From the NCBI GenBank assembly GCA_036377675.1, contig DASUXY010000048.1, positions 1 to 38,937 of the forward strand: a stretch of DNA of 38,937 nucleotides, read 5' to 3'. Numbering within the stretch: position 1 is the stretch's first letter; the number at the start of each line of letters is the position of its first letter. Positions 32,270-38,937 of the stretch are shown here, in pieces. The notes under the pieces were generated by a model. That model searched no databases. It was given only the letters and a program-made list of their open reading frames with translations, and had not been told where the DNA came from. Position numbers and translations under genes: made by a program. The stretch comes from DASUXY01 sp036377675 (GTDB taxonomy: Bacteria; Bacillota; Bacilli; Bacillales; Amphibacillaceae).

Positions 32270-33190
32270 TTGACAATTTATCTTGACGCCGTCTGGGCTC
32301 TCAATTTTCTTTTGGATTTCATGTTGCTGTTATTGACACAGGCATTAGCACGCGAAAAAACACGTAAAACGAAGCTGATATTTGGAGCAGTTGTCGCATC
32401 TTTGCTCGTTCCAATTACCATTTATTATCCGCATTCATTTTTGACGAGTGTGTGGGGTAAACTACTGTACTCTGTATTTATCATTATGTGCGCCTTCCGT
32501 TTTTCTTCCATTCAGCGAACGATAAAATTGTTATTCCTTTTTTACTTTATTTCATTTGCGATAGGAGGTGGTTTAATCGCTACACATTTTCTTCTTGCTC
32601 AGCCAATCGATGCTTCCCAAGGTAGCGTGTTTACGTTTCATAAGGGCTACGGTGATCCGATTAGCTGGTCTTTTGTCATCATCGGTTTTCCGCTCGCTTG
32701 GTTGTTTACAAAGGCACGTATGGACAAGCACGCTGTTGAAAAAATCCGCTATGATCAGTTATGTCCAGTGACAATTTATATGAAAGACAAAAGTTATTCA
32801 ACGAACGGATATATTGATAGTGGAAATCAACTCGTCGACCCCCTGTCCAAAAGTCCGGTCATTTTATGTGATGAAATTTTTTTGAAACAGTGGTTTTCAG
32901 ACAATGATTGGTCATTGTTAAAACAAGCGCACGAAAGTCTTAATCTTGATCATTTACCTACTGGATGGGAACCTTACGTGCAACTTGTACCGTTTTATGG
33001 TGTCGAAGGTAAAAGTGGCTTTTTGTTAACGCTTCGGCCAGAGCGATTAACAATTGACTATGAGGGAGAAAAAATTATCGCTCATAAAGTTTTAATCGGT
33101 ATTCAATTTGCAAGTTTAACGAAAGACAACACTTATCACTGTTTGCTTCACCCACAAATTATTAAATTAGGTGCTGTTCATCCAGCGTAA
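32270..33190 (+). CDS. spoIIGA: Sporulation factor SpoIIGA, pro-sigma-E protease
   Basis: A 306-residue membrane-bound aspartic protease that removes the pro-sequence of sigma-E in the mother cell after the signal from SpoIIR. Five membrane segments lie in the first half (about 5-145); the protease domain follows, with the catalytic Asp183 in YIDSGNQLVDPLSKSPVI, the same residue number as in B. subtilis. TTG 32270 is preferred: it follows SD AAAGGAAG by 6 bases and gives the typical M-x-IYLD start; the upstream ATG 32246 has no SD. It sits directly before its substrate gene sigE. Confidence 0.94.
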   Translation: MTIYLDAVWALNFLLDFMLLLLTQALAREKTRKTKLIFGAVVASLLVPITIYYPHSFLTSVWGKLLYSVFIIMCAFRFSSIQRTIKLLFLFYFISFAIGGGLIATHFLLAQPIDASQGSVFTFHKGYGDPISWSFVIIGFPLAWLFTKARMDKHAVEKIRYDQLCPVTIYMKDKSYSTNGYIDSGNQLVDPLSKSPVILCDEIFLKQWFSDNDWSLLKQAHESLNLDHLPTGWEPYVQLVPFYGVEGKSGFLLTLRPERLTIDYEGEKIIAHKVLIGIQFASLTKDNTYHCLLHPQIIKLGAVHPA

Positions 33191-33207
33191 AAAAGGAGAG
33201 AATAATA

Positions 33208-33927
33208 GTGAGACGATTAAAGTTACGTTTTCGTTTATGGTGGTATAAGTTACTTATTAAGTTAGGATTCAAGTCAGATGAAATTTATTATATTGGTGGA
33301 CGTGAAGCTCTTCCACCACCGTTATCCAAAGATGAAGAAAAAGAATTGCTACAGTTACTCACGAAAGGTGATCAATCAGCTAGAGCTGTCTTAATTGAAC
33401 GTAATTTACGATTAGTCGTTTATATTGCGAGAAAGTTTGAAAATACAGGAATAAATATCGAAGACCTAATTAGTATAGGAACGATCGGTCTCATAAAAGC
33501 GGTAAATACATTTAATCCTGAGCGAAAAATTAAATTAGCTACATATGCATCTCGTTGCATAGAAAATGAAATACTTATGTATTTACGTCGTAACAATAAA
33601 ATTAAATCTGAAATTTCCTTTGATGAGCCATTAAACATCGATTGGGATGGTAATGAATTACTACTTTCTGACGTATTAGGAACAGATGAAGATATTATTA
33701 CAAAAGATTTAGAAAAAAAAGTGGATAAGCATTTGCTAAAAAAAGCTCTAAATCAATTAAATGAACGAGAGAAAAAAATTATGGAATTACGCTTCGGGTT
33801 AGTCGGTGAAAAAGAAAAAACACAGAAAGATGTAGCCGATTTACTTGGAATTTCCCAATCGTACATTTCACGATTAGAAAAGAAAATTATTAAGCGATTA
33901 AAAAAAGAATTTAATAAAATGGTATAA
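33208..33927 (+). CDS. sigE: RNA polymerase sigma-E factor, pro-protein
   Basis: A 239-residue mother-cell sigma factor made as an inactive precursor. The N-terminal amphipathic pro-sequence (about 1-27, rich in Arg/Lys/Trp/Leu) precedes SDEIYYIGG. Region 2 is [50 protein letters not shown]. Region 4 includes the helix-turn-helix [22 protein letters not shown]. GTG start with SD AAAAGGAG. It is cleaved by SpoIIGA, the preceding gene. Its likely targets within this window are gerR, spoVD, spoVE and perhaps ylbJ. Confidence 0.98.
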   Translation: [239 protein letters not shown]

Positions 33928-33984
33928 GCATTGTCCAATACATGATATAGAATCGATTTCCAATTGTTTGTAGTCATTCTCATT

Positions 33985-34014
33985 GCATAAAAACCTTCCT
34001 AGGGGGAGATACTG
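33985..34014 (+). promoter_or_regulatory. Sigma-F (or sigma-G) promoter for sigG
   Basis: GCATA (33985-33989) fits the sigma-F -35 (GYATA). After 15 nt, GGAGATACTG (34005-34014) fits the sigma-F -10 (GGNNANAHTR) at every defined position. Transcription would begin near 34021, about 30 bases before the ATG. Forespore expression of sigG from sigma-F is established in B. subtilis. Confidence 0.7.
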
Positions 34015-34044
34015 TCCTTGAACAGCATCTCCAACTGGGAGGGT
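33993..34044 (+). promoter_or_regulatory. SD-sequestering structure in the sigE-sigG read-through mRNA
   Basis: The inner hairpin GGAGAT-A-CTGT (34005-34015) pairs with ACAG-C-ATCTCC (34022-34032). Outside it, ACCTTCCT (33993-34000) can pair with GGGAGGGT (34037-34044), which is the sigG SD, over 8 positions (two G-U). The left strands lie within the sigG promoter, so only read-through mRNA from spoIIGA-sigE contains them. Confidence 0.6.
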
Positions 34045-34050
34045 ACACAA

Positions 34051-34830
34051 ATGAGCAAACATAAAGTAGTCATATGTGGAGTAGATACAGCAAAATTACC
34101 TGTATTAAAAAATGAAGAAATGCGGAAGTTATTCGTCCGGATGCAAAATGGCGATCGATCAGCCCGAGAAGAGTTGATCAATGGAAATTTACGTTTAGTA
34201 CTTAGTGTAATCCAACGTTTCAATAACCGCGGAGAATATGGAGATGATTTATTTCAAGTCGGCTGTATTGGGCTAATGAAATCAATTGATAACTTTGATT
34301 TAAGTCATAACGTTAGATTTTCGACGTATGCTGTCCCGATGATTATCGGAGAAATTAGAAGGTATTTACGAGATAATAATCCGATTCGCGTATCTCGATC
34401 CTTAAGAGATACCGCATATAAAGCATTGCAAATAAGAGAGAAGTTGACGAACAAAACATCGAAAGAACCGACACCAACAGAAATTGCTGAAGAAATGGGC
34501 ATTCCTTATTCAGAAATCGTATTTGCCCTCGATGCGATTCAGGATCCTGTTTCCTTATTTGAACCGATATACAATGATGGAGGAGACCCGATTTACGTCA
34601 TGGATCAAATAAGTGATGAAAAAGAAAAAGACGAATCATGGGTTGACAAGCTTTCGTTAAAAGAAGGGATGCATCAATTGAATGAACGAGAGAAACTTAT
34701 TTTAAATAAACGATTTTTTCAAGGAAAAACACAAATGGAGGTAGCCGAGGAGATTGGTATTTCTCAAGCACAAGTATCTCGCTTAGAAAAGGCAGCAATC
34801 CATCAAATGAACAAGGAAATGTTTGAATAA
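34051..34830 (+). CDS. sigG: RNA polymerase sigma-G factor
   Basis: A 259-residue late forespore sigma factor. N-terminal SKHKVVICGVDTAKLPVLKN, the segment typical of sigma-G; region 2 GNLRLVLSVIQRFNNRGEYGDDLFQVGCIGLMKSIDNFDLSHNVRFSTYAVPMIIGEIRRYLRDNNP; region 4 helix-turn-helix TQMEVAEEIGISQAQVSRLEKAA. No pro-sequence. ATG 34051 follows SD GGGAGGG (34037-34043) by 7 bases; an in-frame TTG at 34018 is an alternative but lies in the hairpin loop. It forms part of the spoIIGA-sigE-sigG block with its own sigma-F-type promoter, then a strong terminator. Confidence 0.98.
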   Translation: MSKHKVVICGVDTAKLPVLKNEEMRKLFVRMQNGDRSAREELINGNLRLVLSVIQRFNNRGEYGDDLFQVGCIGLMKSIDNFDLSHNVRFSTYAVPMIIGEIRRYLRDNNPIRVSRSLRDTAYKALQIREKLTNKTSKEPTPTEIAEEMGIPYSEIVFALDAIQDPVSLFEPIYNDGGDPIYVMDQISDEKEKDESWVDKLSLKEGMHQLNEREKLILNKRFFQGKTQMEVAEEIGISQAQVSRLEKAAIHQMNKEMFE

Positions 34831-34846
34831 AATAAGCAAGATTTGT

Positions 34847-34886
34847 AAAAAAAGGAAGAGGTAGATGAACACCTCTTCCTTTTTTA
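34847..34886 (+). terminator. Rho-independent terminator after sigG
   Basis: AAAAAGGAAGAGGT (34849-34862) pairs with ACCTCTTCCTTTTT (34871-34884), 14 bp with an 8-nt loop and T-tract. Confidence 0.94.
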
Positions 34887-34921
34887 TGTTTTTTCCGATG
34901 AAAATATCATGTTTTTAAGCA

Positions 34922-34933
34922 TATACATGTATA
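34922..34933. promoter_or_regulatory. 12-bp palindrome directly before the ylmC SD
   Basis: TATACATGTATA is a perfect palindrome ending just ahead of AAGGAGGTGG. It could be a dimer-binding operator; no regulator is known to me for it. Confidence 0.3.
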
Positions 34934-34952
34934 GAAGGAGGTGGTATCCTAA

Positions 34953-35210
34953 ATGGTAACGCTTTCTGAATTGCAAATTAAGGAAATTATCGTTATAAAC
35001 AATGGGAGTCGACTTGGACATATTTCAGATTTAAAAATTGATCCTGAACAAGGAAAAATTATTGCTTTAATTGTTCAATTACGAGATAAAAAAAGTGGGT
35101 TATTTGGAAAACCCCATGAACGAATTATCTATTGGGAGCAAATCGTTACGATCGGTTCGGATGTCATTTTAGTTGAGAATATCGATCAACCGCAATTGTA
35201 TATGGATTAA
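34953..35210 (+). CDS. ylmC: YlmC/YmxH family sporulation protein (PRC-barrel)
   Basis: An 85-residue PRC-barrel-like protein: LSELQIKEIIVINNGSRLGH, SDLKIDPEQGKIIALIV, then ERIIYWEQIVTIGSDVILVE. The YlmC/YmxH family occurs in endospore formers and is named for sporulation, but no biochemical function is established. Very strong SD (AAGGAGGTGG) before the ATG. It is the first gene after the sigG terminator; ylmA, an ABC ATPase that precedes it in B. subtilis, is missing. Confidence 0.88.
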   Translation: MVTLSELQIKEIIVINNGSRLGHISDLKIDPEQGKIIALIVQLRDKKSGLFGKPHERIIYWEQIVTIGSDVILVENIDQPQLYMD

Positions 35211-35292
35211 ACGATGTGAAGGTCCAAATAAGTGATTAAATTTGAATATGTGATAAAATGGTACACATAAGAAGTAGATGGAGCTGACAGAG

Positions 35293-36108
35293 ATGCAAGA
35301 AATTTTCGTTCGTCAAAATAAAAACAGCTGTTATTTACATATTGAAAAATGGCACCGACTCGATTCTCGTTTACGGGTTGGATTTACGATGCGCCTAGGC
35401 GGGGTGAGTGAGCCCCCTTATGATACATTTAATCTTGGGTTTAATGTTACTGATGACGATGAGCATGTTGTCGCAAACCGAAAAAGGTTGGCAGAGAAAC
35501 TGTCAATTCCGCTTCAACATTGGGTGGGTGGAGAACAGGTTCATGGTAATCATGTTTGTATCATTCACCAGGGAGACAGAAATAGAGGAGCTCATAATTA
35601 CCGAACGTCAATCGAAGGAGTCGATGGCCTTATTACGAATGAGTTAGGAATCTTATGTACGGCTTTTTTTGCTGATTGTGTTCCTTTATTTTTTTATGAC
35701 CCTACGACCGGATACATCGGCATTGCTCATGCGGGCTGGAAAGGGACAGTCCGTCGAATCGCTGAAAAAATGGTTCAAACATTTTCTTCACAAGGTGTGG
35801 ATCCTGCACATTTACTTGTAACGATTGGTCCATCGATTTCGCAAGAGAAATACGAAGTTGACGACAACGTGATGCAACATATTGATGAAAACTTACAAAA
35901 AAAGACAGGTATTCAAAGAGGTCATCATCGTTATCTACTCGATTTAAAACAATTAAACGTTGAAATCCTTTTGCAATGTGGTGTAATTCGTCATAATATA
36001 GAGGTAACCAATTATTGTACGTATACCGATGACAATTTATTTTTTTCTCATCGCCGTGATCACGGAAAGACAGGTAGGATGTTAGGCTTTATCGGTTATA
36101 CGCTTTGA
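35293..36108 (+). CDS. ylmD: YlmD, YfiH/LACC1-family purine nucleoside phosphorylase-type protein
   Basis: A 271-residue protein of the DUF152 (YfiH, LACC1/FAMIN) family. Members from other bacteria act on purine nucleosides (phosphorolysis and deamination); some act as editing enzymes for cell wall precursors. The zinc/active-site triad is present: His84 in GGEQVHGN, Cys129 in FADCVPLFF and His146 in IAHAGWKGT. ATG 35293 is preferred because GGAG lies 9 bases ahead of it; the in-frame ATG at 35278 lacks an SD. It is followed closely by ylmE, as in most Bacillota. Confidence 0.88.
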   Translation: MQEIFVRQNKNSCYLHIEKWHRLDSRLRVGFTMRLGGVSEPPYDTFNLGFNVTDDDEHVVANRKRLAEKLSIPLQHWVGGEQVHGNHVCIIHQGDRNRGAHNYRTSIEGVDGLITNELGILCTAFFADCVPLFFYDPTTGYIGIAHAGWKGTVRRIAEKMVQTFSSQGVDPAHLLVTIGPSISQEKYEVDDNVMQHIDENLQKKTGIQRGHHRYLLDLKQLNVEILLQCGVIRHNIEVTNYCTYTDDNLFFSHRRDHGKTGRMLGFIGYTL

Positions 36109-36132
36109 GGATGTGAAGGAGGAACTAAAGGA

Positions 36133-36819
36133 ATGAAGGATGTAGCGGCAAATTTGGAAACGATTCGTCGTAACATTTCAAAGGCTTGTAAAAAAAGCAA
36201 TCGTAATCCGGACGATATAACAATTATAGGAGTGACAAAATATTCTTCAATCGAACGAACAAAAGAAGCGATTGAAGCAGGAATCACTCATCTCGGTGAG
36301 AATCGTACGGATGAATTTTTACATAAATATGAGGAATTAGACGATTTGAATGAATCGCTTCAATGGCATTTTATCGGAACATTGCAATCTCGGAAAGTGA
36401 AAGAGATTATTCATGAAGTCGATGCTATTCATTCGTTAGACCGTTCATCTGTTGCAAAACAGATTGAAAAGCGAGCAGACAAGCCAGTAGATTGTTTCGT
36501 TCAAGTGAATGTAAGCGGAGAAGAAACAAAACATGGACTACCTCCGGAACAGGTAGTGTCATTTATACGAGAAATGGGTGCTTATGAAAAGGTGAGAATA
36601 GTTGGACTGATGACGATGGCTCCCCATGTCGATGATGAACACGTGCTAAGAAGTACATTTCAACAACTTGCGTCACTAAAAGATGAAGTTCAACGTGAAA
36701 ACTTACCTCATGCGCCTTGTACGTATTTATCGATGGGGATGAGTAACGATTACGAAATTGCTATTGAGGAAGGTGCGACACACATTCGGCTCGGTTCTGA
36801 TCTCGTAGGTTCTGTGTAA
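36133..36819 (+). CDS. ylmE: YlmE, YggS-type pyridoxal phosphate homeostasis protein
   Basis: A 228-residue PLP-binding protein of the YggS/PLPBP family with an alanine-racemase-like barrel. The PLP lysine is Lys36 in IIGVTKYSSIE. Other family blocks: LGENRTDEFLHKYE, WHFIGTLQSRKVKEI, VNVSGEETKHGL, GLMTMAPHVDD and LSMGMSNDYEIAIEEGATHIRLG. It balances PLP pools; loss disturbs amino acid metabolism. SD GAAGGAGG lies 10 bases ahead. In B. subtilis sepF follows; here there is only a 206-base gap. Confidence 0.94.
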   Translation: MKDVAANLETIRRNISKACKKSNRNPDDITIIGVTKYSSIERTKEAIEAGITHLGENRTDEFLHKYEELDDLNESLQWHFIGTLQSRKVKEIIHEVDAIHSLDRSSVAKQIEKRADKPVDCFVQVNVSGEETKHGLPPEQVVSFIREMGAYEKVRIVGLMTMAPHVDDEHVLRSTFQQLASLKDEVQRENLPHAPCTYLSMGMSNDYEIAIEEGATHIRLGSDLVGSV

Positions 36820-36875
36820 CTTTCCAGCAACGCAAATGTTAAAATACAAAGGTAATGAAGAAGAATGGATAGCTA

Positions 36876-36904
36876 TTGATCTGTGAAATATGCTATGCTA
36901 TGAT
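36876..36904 (+). promoter_or_regulatory. Sigma-A promoter for ylmG-ylmH, in the place of sepF
   Basis: TTGATC (36876-36881), 17-nt spacer, TATGAT (36899-36904). Downstream, GTGATTT (36966-36972) can pair with AAATCAC (36985-36991). No trace of sepF coding sequence is visible in 36820-37025. Confidence 0.55.
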
Positions 36905-37025
36905 TTTTCTTATCGCCTCTTCCATGCGTTGTTCAATAAATAGAATTAATGTACTTCGAATGACAGTGATTTTTTTGCTTATGGAAATCACGTAGTCGGA
37001 CGAATTTAATAAAGGATGATCGGCA

Positions 37026-37304
37026 TTGTTAGAACAATTACATTTAATTTTATATTATGCTCTTGTCATTTACGGCTATGCATTAATTATTTATATTTTT
37101 ATGTCCTGGTTTCCAGGAGCTCGGGAGTCATCATTTGGTAGGTTTCTCACAAAAATTTGTGAACCTTACTTAGAACCTTTCCGAAGAATTATTCCTCCGC
37201 TCGGCATGATTGACTTCTCACCAATTGTCGCTATTTTTGTACTTGTGTTTGCAAGAAATTCAGGCTTACCCGCATTATTTAATATGTTAGCTAATTTGTT
37301 GTAA
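37026..37304 (+). CDS. ylmG: YlmG, YggT-family membrane protein
   Basis: A 92-residue protein with two membrane segments (about 5-28 and 65-90) separated by a loop with SWFPGARESSFGRFLTKICEPYLEPFRRIIPP, the conserved YggT signature. The family has been linked to cell division and to osmotic or membrane organisation, without a defined activity. TTG start, with SD AAAGGAT about 11 bases upstream. ylmH begins 11 bases after it; both probably come from the promoter at 36876. Confidence 0.92.
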   Translation: MLEQLHLILYYALVIYGYALIIYIFMSWFPGARESSFGRFLTKICEPYLEPFRRIIPPLGMIDFSPIVAIFVLVFARNSGLPALFNMLANLL

Positions 37305-37315
37305 GGATTTAATAA

Positions 37316-38092
37316 ATGGACTTATATCAACATTTTCGACCAGAAGAACATCCGTTTATTGATCAAGTAATTTCATGGAAAGAAATCGTTATGCGGACAT
37401 ATCAACGGAAATTGACAGATTTTTTAAATCCACGACAACAACAAATTGTCGACATGTTAATAGGGGCTAACGATTATGAATTAACTGTTGGGCAATTTGG
37501 TGGAGGTCCTTTTACAGAGCGGAAAAGGGCAATAATTGCTCCGTATTACGAAGAAATGAAAAATCATAGTTATAAAATTACATTAATGCAAGCATCATAT
37601 CAAAAAAAATTTATTACATTACAACATCGTGATGTGTTAGGTGCTTTTTTGTCACTAGGAATAAAGCGGGACAAGCTCGGCGATATTATTGTCGAAAATG
37701 GCACGATTCAAATTTTATGCGCAACTGAAATTGCTCATTATGTTCGTTTAAATTTAACTTCAATCAAAAACGCAACCATTCAACTAGAAGAGAAACCTCT
37801 TTCTAAACTGATTGAAAAAAAATTAGTTTGGCAGGAATCTATGACAACTGTTTCATCATTAAGGCTAGATAATGTAATCAAAGAGATATATAATATATCT
37901 AGGAAAGAAGCATCGGAAATGATTGCAAAAAAGTTAGTAAAAGTTAACTTTAAAGTTATCGAAGATGCGAAATTCCAGCTACAGCCAGAAGACCTTCTTT
38001 CGGTGAGGGGAAAAGGAAGAAGCAAACTAGTCGCCGTCCATAGTCGAACGAGAAAAGATCGACTTAGAATTACGACGGCACGATTGAAATGA
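37316..38092 (+). CDS. ylmH: YlmH, S4-domain RNA-binding protein
   Basis: 258 residues. The N-terminal YlmH-specific domain (about 1-170) contains FLNPRQQQIVDML, GGGPFTERKRAIIAP, GAFLSLGIKRDKLGDI; the C-terminal S4 domain (about 181-245) has SSLRLDNVIKEIYNISRKEASEMI and VNFKVIEDAKFQLQPEDLLSVRGKGR. Recent work in B. subtilis places YlmH on 50S subunits with peptidyl-tRNA, related to the quality-control factor RqcP; its position beside division genes is ancient. SD AAGGATT before the ATG. Confidence 0.92.
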   Translation: MDLYQHFRPEEHPFIDQVISWKEIVMRTYQRKLTDFLNPRQQQIVDMLIGANDYELTVGQFGGGPFTERKRAIIAPYYEEMKNHSYKITLMQASYQKKFITLQHRDVLGAFLSLGIKRDKLGDIIVENGTIQILCATEIAHYVRLNLTSIKNATIQLEEKPLSKLIEKKLVWQESMTTVSSLRLDNVIKEIYNISRKEASEMIAKKLVKVNFKVIEDAKFQLQPEDLLSVRGKGRSKLVAVHSRTRKDRLRITTARLK

Positions 38093-38119
38093 TGATATGT
38101 GAAAGGAACTCTCGTAATG

Positions 38120-38148
38120 TTGAAACGTACGGCTAGTAACGATATGAA
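38120..38148 (+). promoter_or_regulatory. Possible sigma-A promoter for divIVA
   Basis: TTGAAA (38120-38125), 17-nt spacer, TATGAA (38143-38148), about 22 bases before the ATG. The -10 match is moderate and the leader would be short. Confidence 0.4.
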
Positions 38149-38170
38149 ATGATTTGGGGAGGTGGCTTGT

Positions 38171-38674
38171 ATGTCATTAACACCATTAGATATTCATAAT
38201 AAAGAGTTTACAAAAAGTCTTAGAGGATATAATGAAGATGAGGTCAATGAGTTTTTAGATCAAGTAATCAAAGATTATGAATTAGTCATTCGCGAAAAAA
38301 ACGAACTGAAAAAGAAAGTTGATGAATTAAACGAAAAGCTTAGTCATTTTGTGAATATCGAGGAAACGTTGAACAAGTCTATTTTAGTTGCTCAAGAAAC
38401 AGCTGAAGAAGTAAAAGGAAACGCCACGAAGGAATCTAAATTAATTATCAAGGAAGCAGAAAAAAATGCTGATCGAATCATTAACGAAGCGTTGAATAAA
38501 TCTCGGCGAATTTCCATCGAAGTTGAAGATATGAAGAAACAAGCGAAAGTTTTCCGAACTCGTTTACGAATGCTCGTTGAAGCTCAGCTGGATATGATCG
38601 ATACAGGCGATTGGGAAGAGTTGCTTCATTCTGAAGTGAATACAGATCAAGACCTTGAATTAATTGAAGAGTAA
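38171..38674 (+). CDS. divIVA: Septum site-determining protein DivIVA
   Basis: A 167-residue coiled-coil protein that binds negatively curved membrane at poles and septa and recruits MinJ and, in sporulation, RacA. The N-terminal lipid-binding domain reads SLTPLDIHNKEFTKSLRGYN, followed by EDEVNEFLDQVIKDYE and then coiled coils (about 25-55 and 70-150). Arg18 of the membrane-contact pair is kept, while position 17 is Leu where B. subtilis has Phe17. ATG 38171 follows SD GGGGAGGTGG; three upstream in-frame codons are within the SD region. ileS is expected next. Confidence 0.96.
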   Translation: MSLTPLDIHNKEFTKSLRGYNEDEVNEFLDQVIKDYELVIREKNELKKKVDELNEKLSHFVNIEETLNKSILVAQETAEEVKGNATKESKLIIKEAEKNADRIINEALNKSRRISIEVEDMKKQAKVFRTRLRMLVEAQLDMIDTGDWEELLHSEVNTDQDLELIEE

Positions 38675-38684
38675 TGGAAGAGCC

Positions 38685-38713
38685 TTGACGTGTTTAGGAA
38701 TTTTACATATAAT
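38685..38713 (+). promoter_or_regulatory. Sigma-A promoter of the T-box leader
   Basis: TTGACG (38685-38690), 17-nt spacer, TATAAT (38708-38713). Near-consensus, 11 bases after the divIVA stop. Confidence 0.85.
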
Positions 38714-38719
38714 GCATAC

Positions 38720-38937
38720 ACAAGAAAGGTACTAGATTTACAAATCGATCTACCATCACGATATAGTTTAGATATTCATATATACGATGATAGAGACAGT
38801 ATAAAAGCAAAAACTTGTTAAGCGAGCTAGGAATGGTGGGAGCCTGGTACAGGTGTGCTTTTAGAAAATCACTCTGGAGTATCCATTTGAACACTGTTAT
38901 AAGTAGAAGTGGACGGTTTATTCACGTTACGAATCTT
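38720..38937 (+). ncRNA. T-box leader, isoleucine type, cut by the right edge
   Basis: Stem I signatures are present: AGCGAGCTAGGAATGGTGGG (38821-38840) followed by AGCCTGG, which is the AG-bulge/GGTGNGA part of T-box stem I. The likely specifier codon is ATC (38868-38870, isoleucine), in AAAATCACTCTGGAG. The stem II/IIA/B-like stretch GTGGACGGTTTATTCACGTTAC starts near 38909. The antiterminator and gene lie beyond the window. In B. subtilis divIVA is followed by a T-box-controlled ileS, so uncharged tRNA-Ile should relieve termination before ileS. Confidence 0.85.

Noticed and set aside
36837..36887. 16-codon ORF MLKYKGNEEEWIAIDL in the place of sepF, as a sepF remnant
   Set aside because: It does not resemble any part of SepF and has no SD.
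1..38937. CRISPR arrays, tRNA or rRNA genes, prophage, toxin-antitoxin or defence systems
   Set aside because: None seen on reading both strands; the window is core division, wall and sporulation genes plus one insertion sequence end.

Overview
This window is an AT-rich chromosomal segment from an endospore-forming member of the Bacillaceae. Evidence for this is the near-complete Bacillus subtilis-type order ylbA ... ylbQ - bshC - mraZ ... ftsZ - spoIIGA - sigE - sigG - ylmC ... divIVA - (ileS), together with sporulation-only genes (ylbJ, gerR, spoVD, spoVE, spoIIGA, sigE, sigG), a bacillithiol gene and a meso-DAP-type MurE. Thirteen genes appear to start with GTG or TTG. The genus cannot be fixed from the sequence alone.

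Layout. Positions 1-141 are the terminal part of an IS256-like insertion sequence that runs off the left edge. Positions 294-13209 hold the ylb block: YlbA/YugN-like, CAP-domain YlbC, coat protein YlbD, YlbE, the RNase Y/sporulation factor YlbF (RicF), YlbG, RsmD, CoaD, YlbJ, YlbL, TmcAL, YlbN, L32, a crotonase with an altered active site, GerR, YlbP and PanE. BshC follows. Positions 15302-31881 are the division and cell wall (dcw) cluster: a MraZ-type operator, mraZ, rsmH, ftsL, pbpB, spoVD, murE, murF, mraY, murD, spoVE, divIB, ftsA, ftsZ. Positions 32043-34830 are the sporulation sigma module spoIIGA-sigE-sigG. Positions 34953-38674 carry ylmC, ylmD, ylmE, ylmG, ylmH and divIVA. The window ends inside an isoleucine-type T-box leader, presumably for ileS.

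Differences from B. subtilis. murF lies between murE and mraY. murG, murB, ylxW, ylxX, sbp, bpr, ylmA, ylbB, ylbK and, most strikingly, sepF are absent from their usual places.

How it works together. Vegetative peptidoglycan and division genes are interleaved with sporulation-only paralogues (pbpB/spoVD) and sporulation-only partners (spoVE). Each sporulation gene has a candidate sporulation-sigma promoter, and the vegetative genes downstream (murE, divIB) have fresh sigma-A promoters. The most interesting reading is that two sporulation genes also carry RNA structures that should block translation from vegetative or read-through mRNA but not from their own sporulation transcript. These are sigG, where the SD is paired with a segment lying inside its own sigma-F promoter, and spoVE, which has mutually exclusive hairpins around the SD. 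A 20-bp palindrome with duplicated SD sequences precedes rsmH. No CRISPR array, tRNA, rRNA, prophage or defence system was seen; most of the window is conserved core chromosome.
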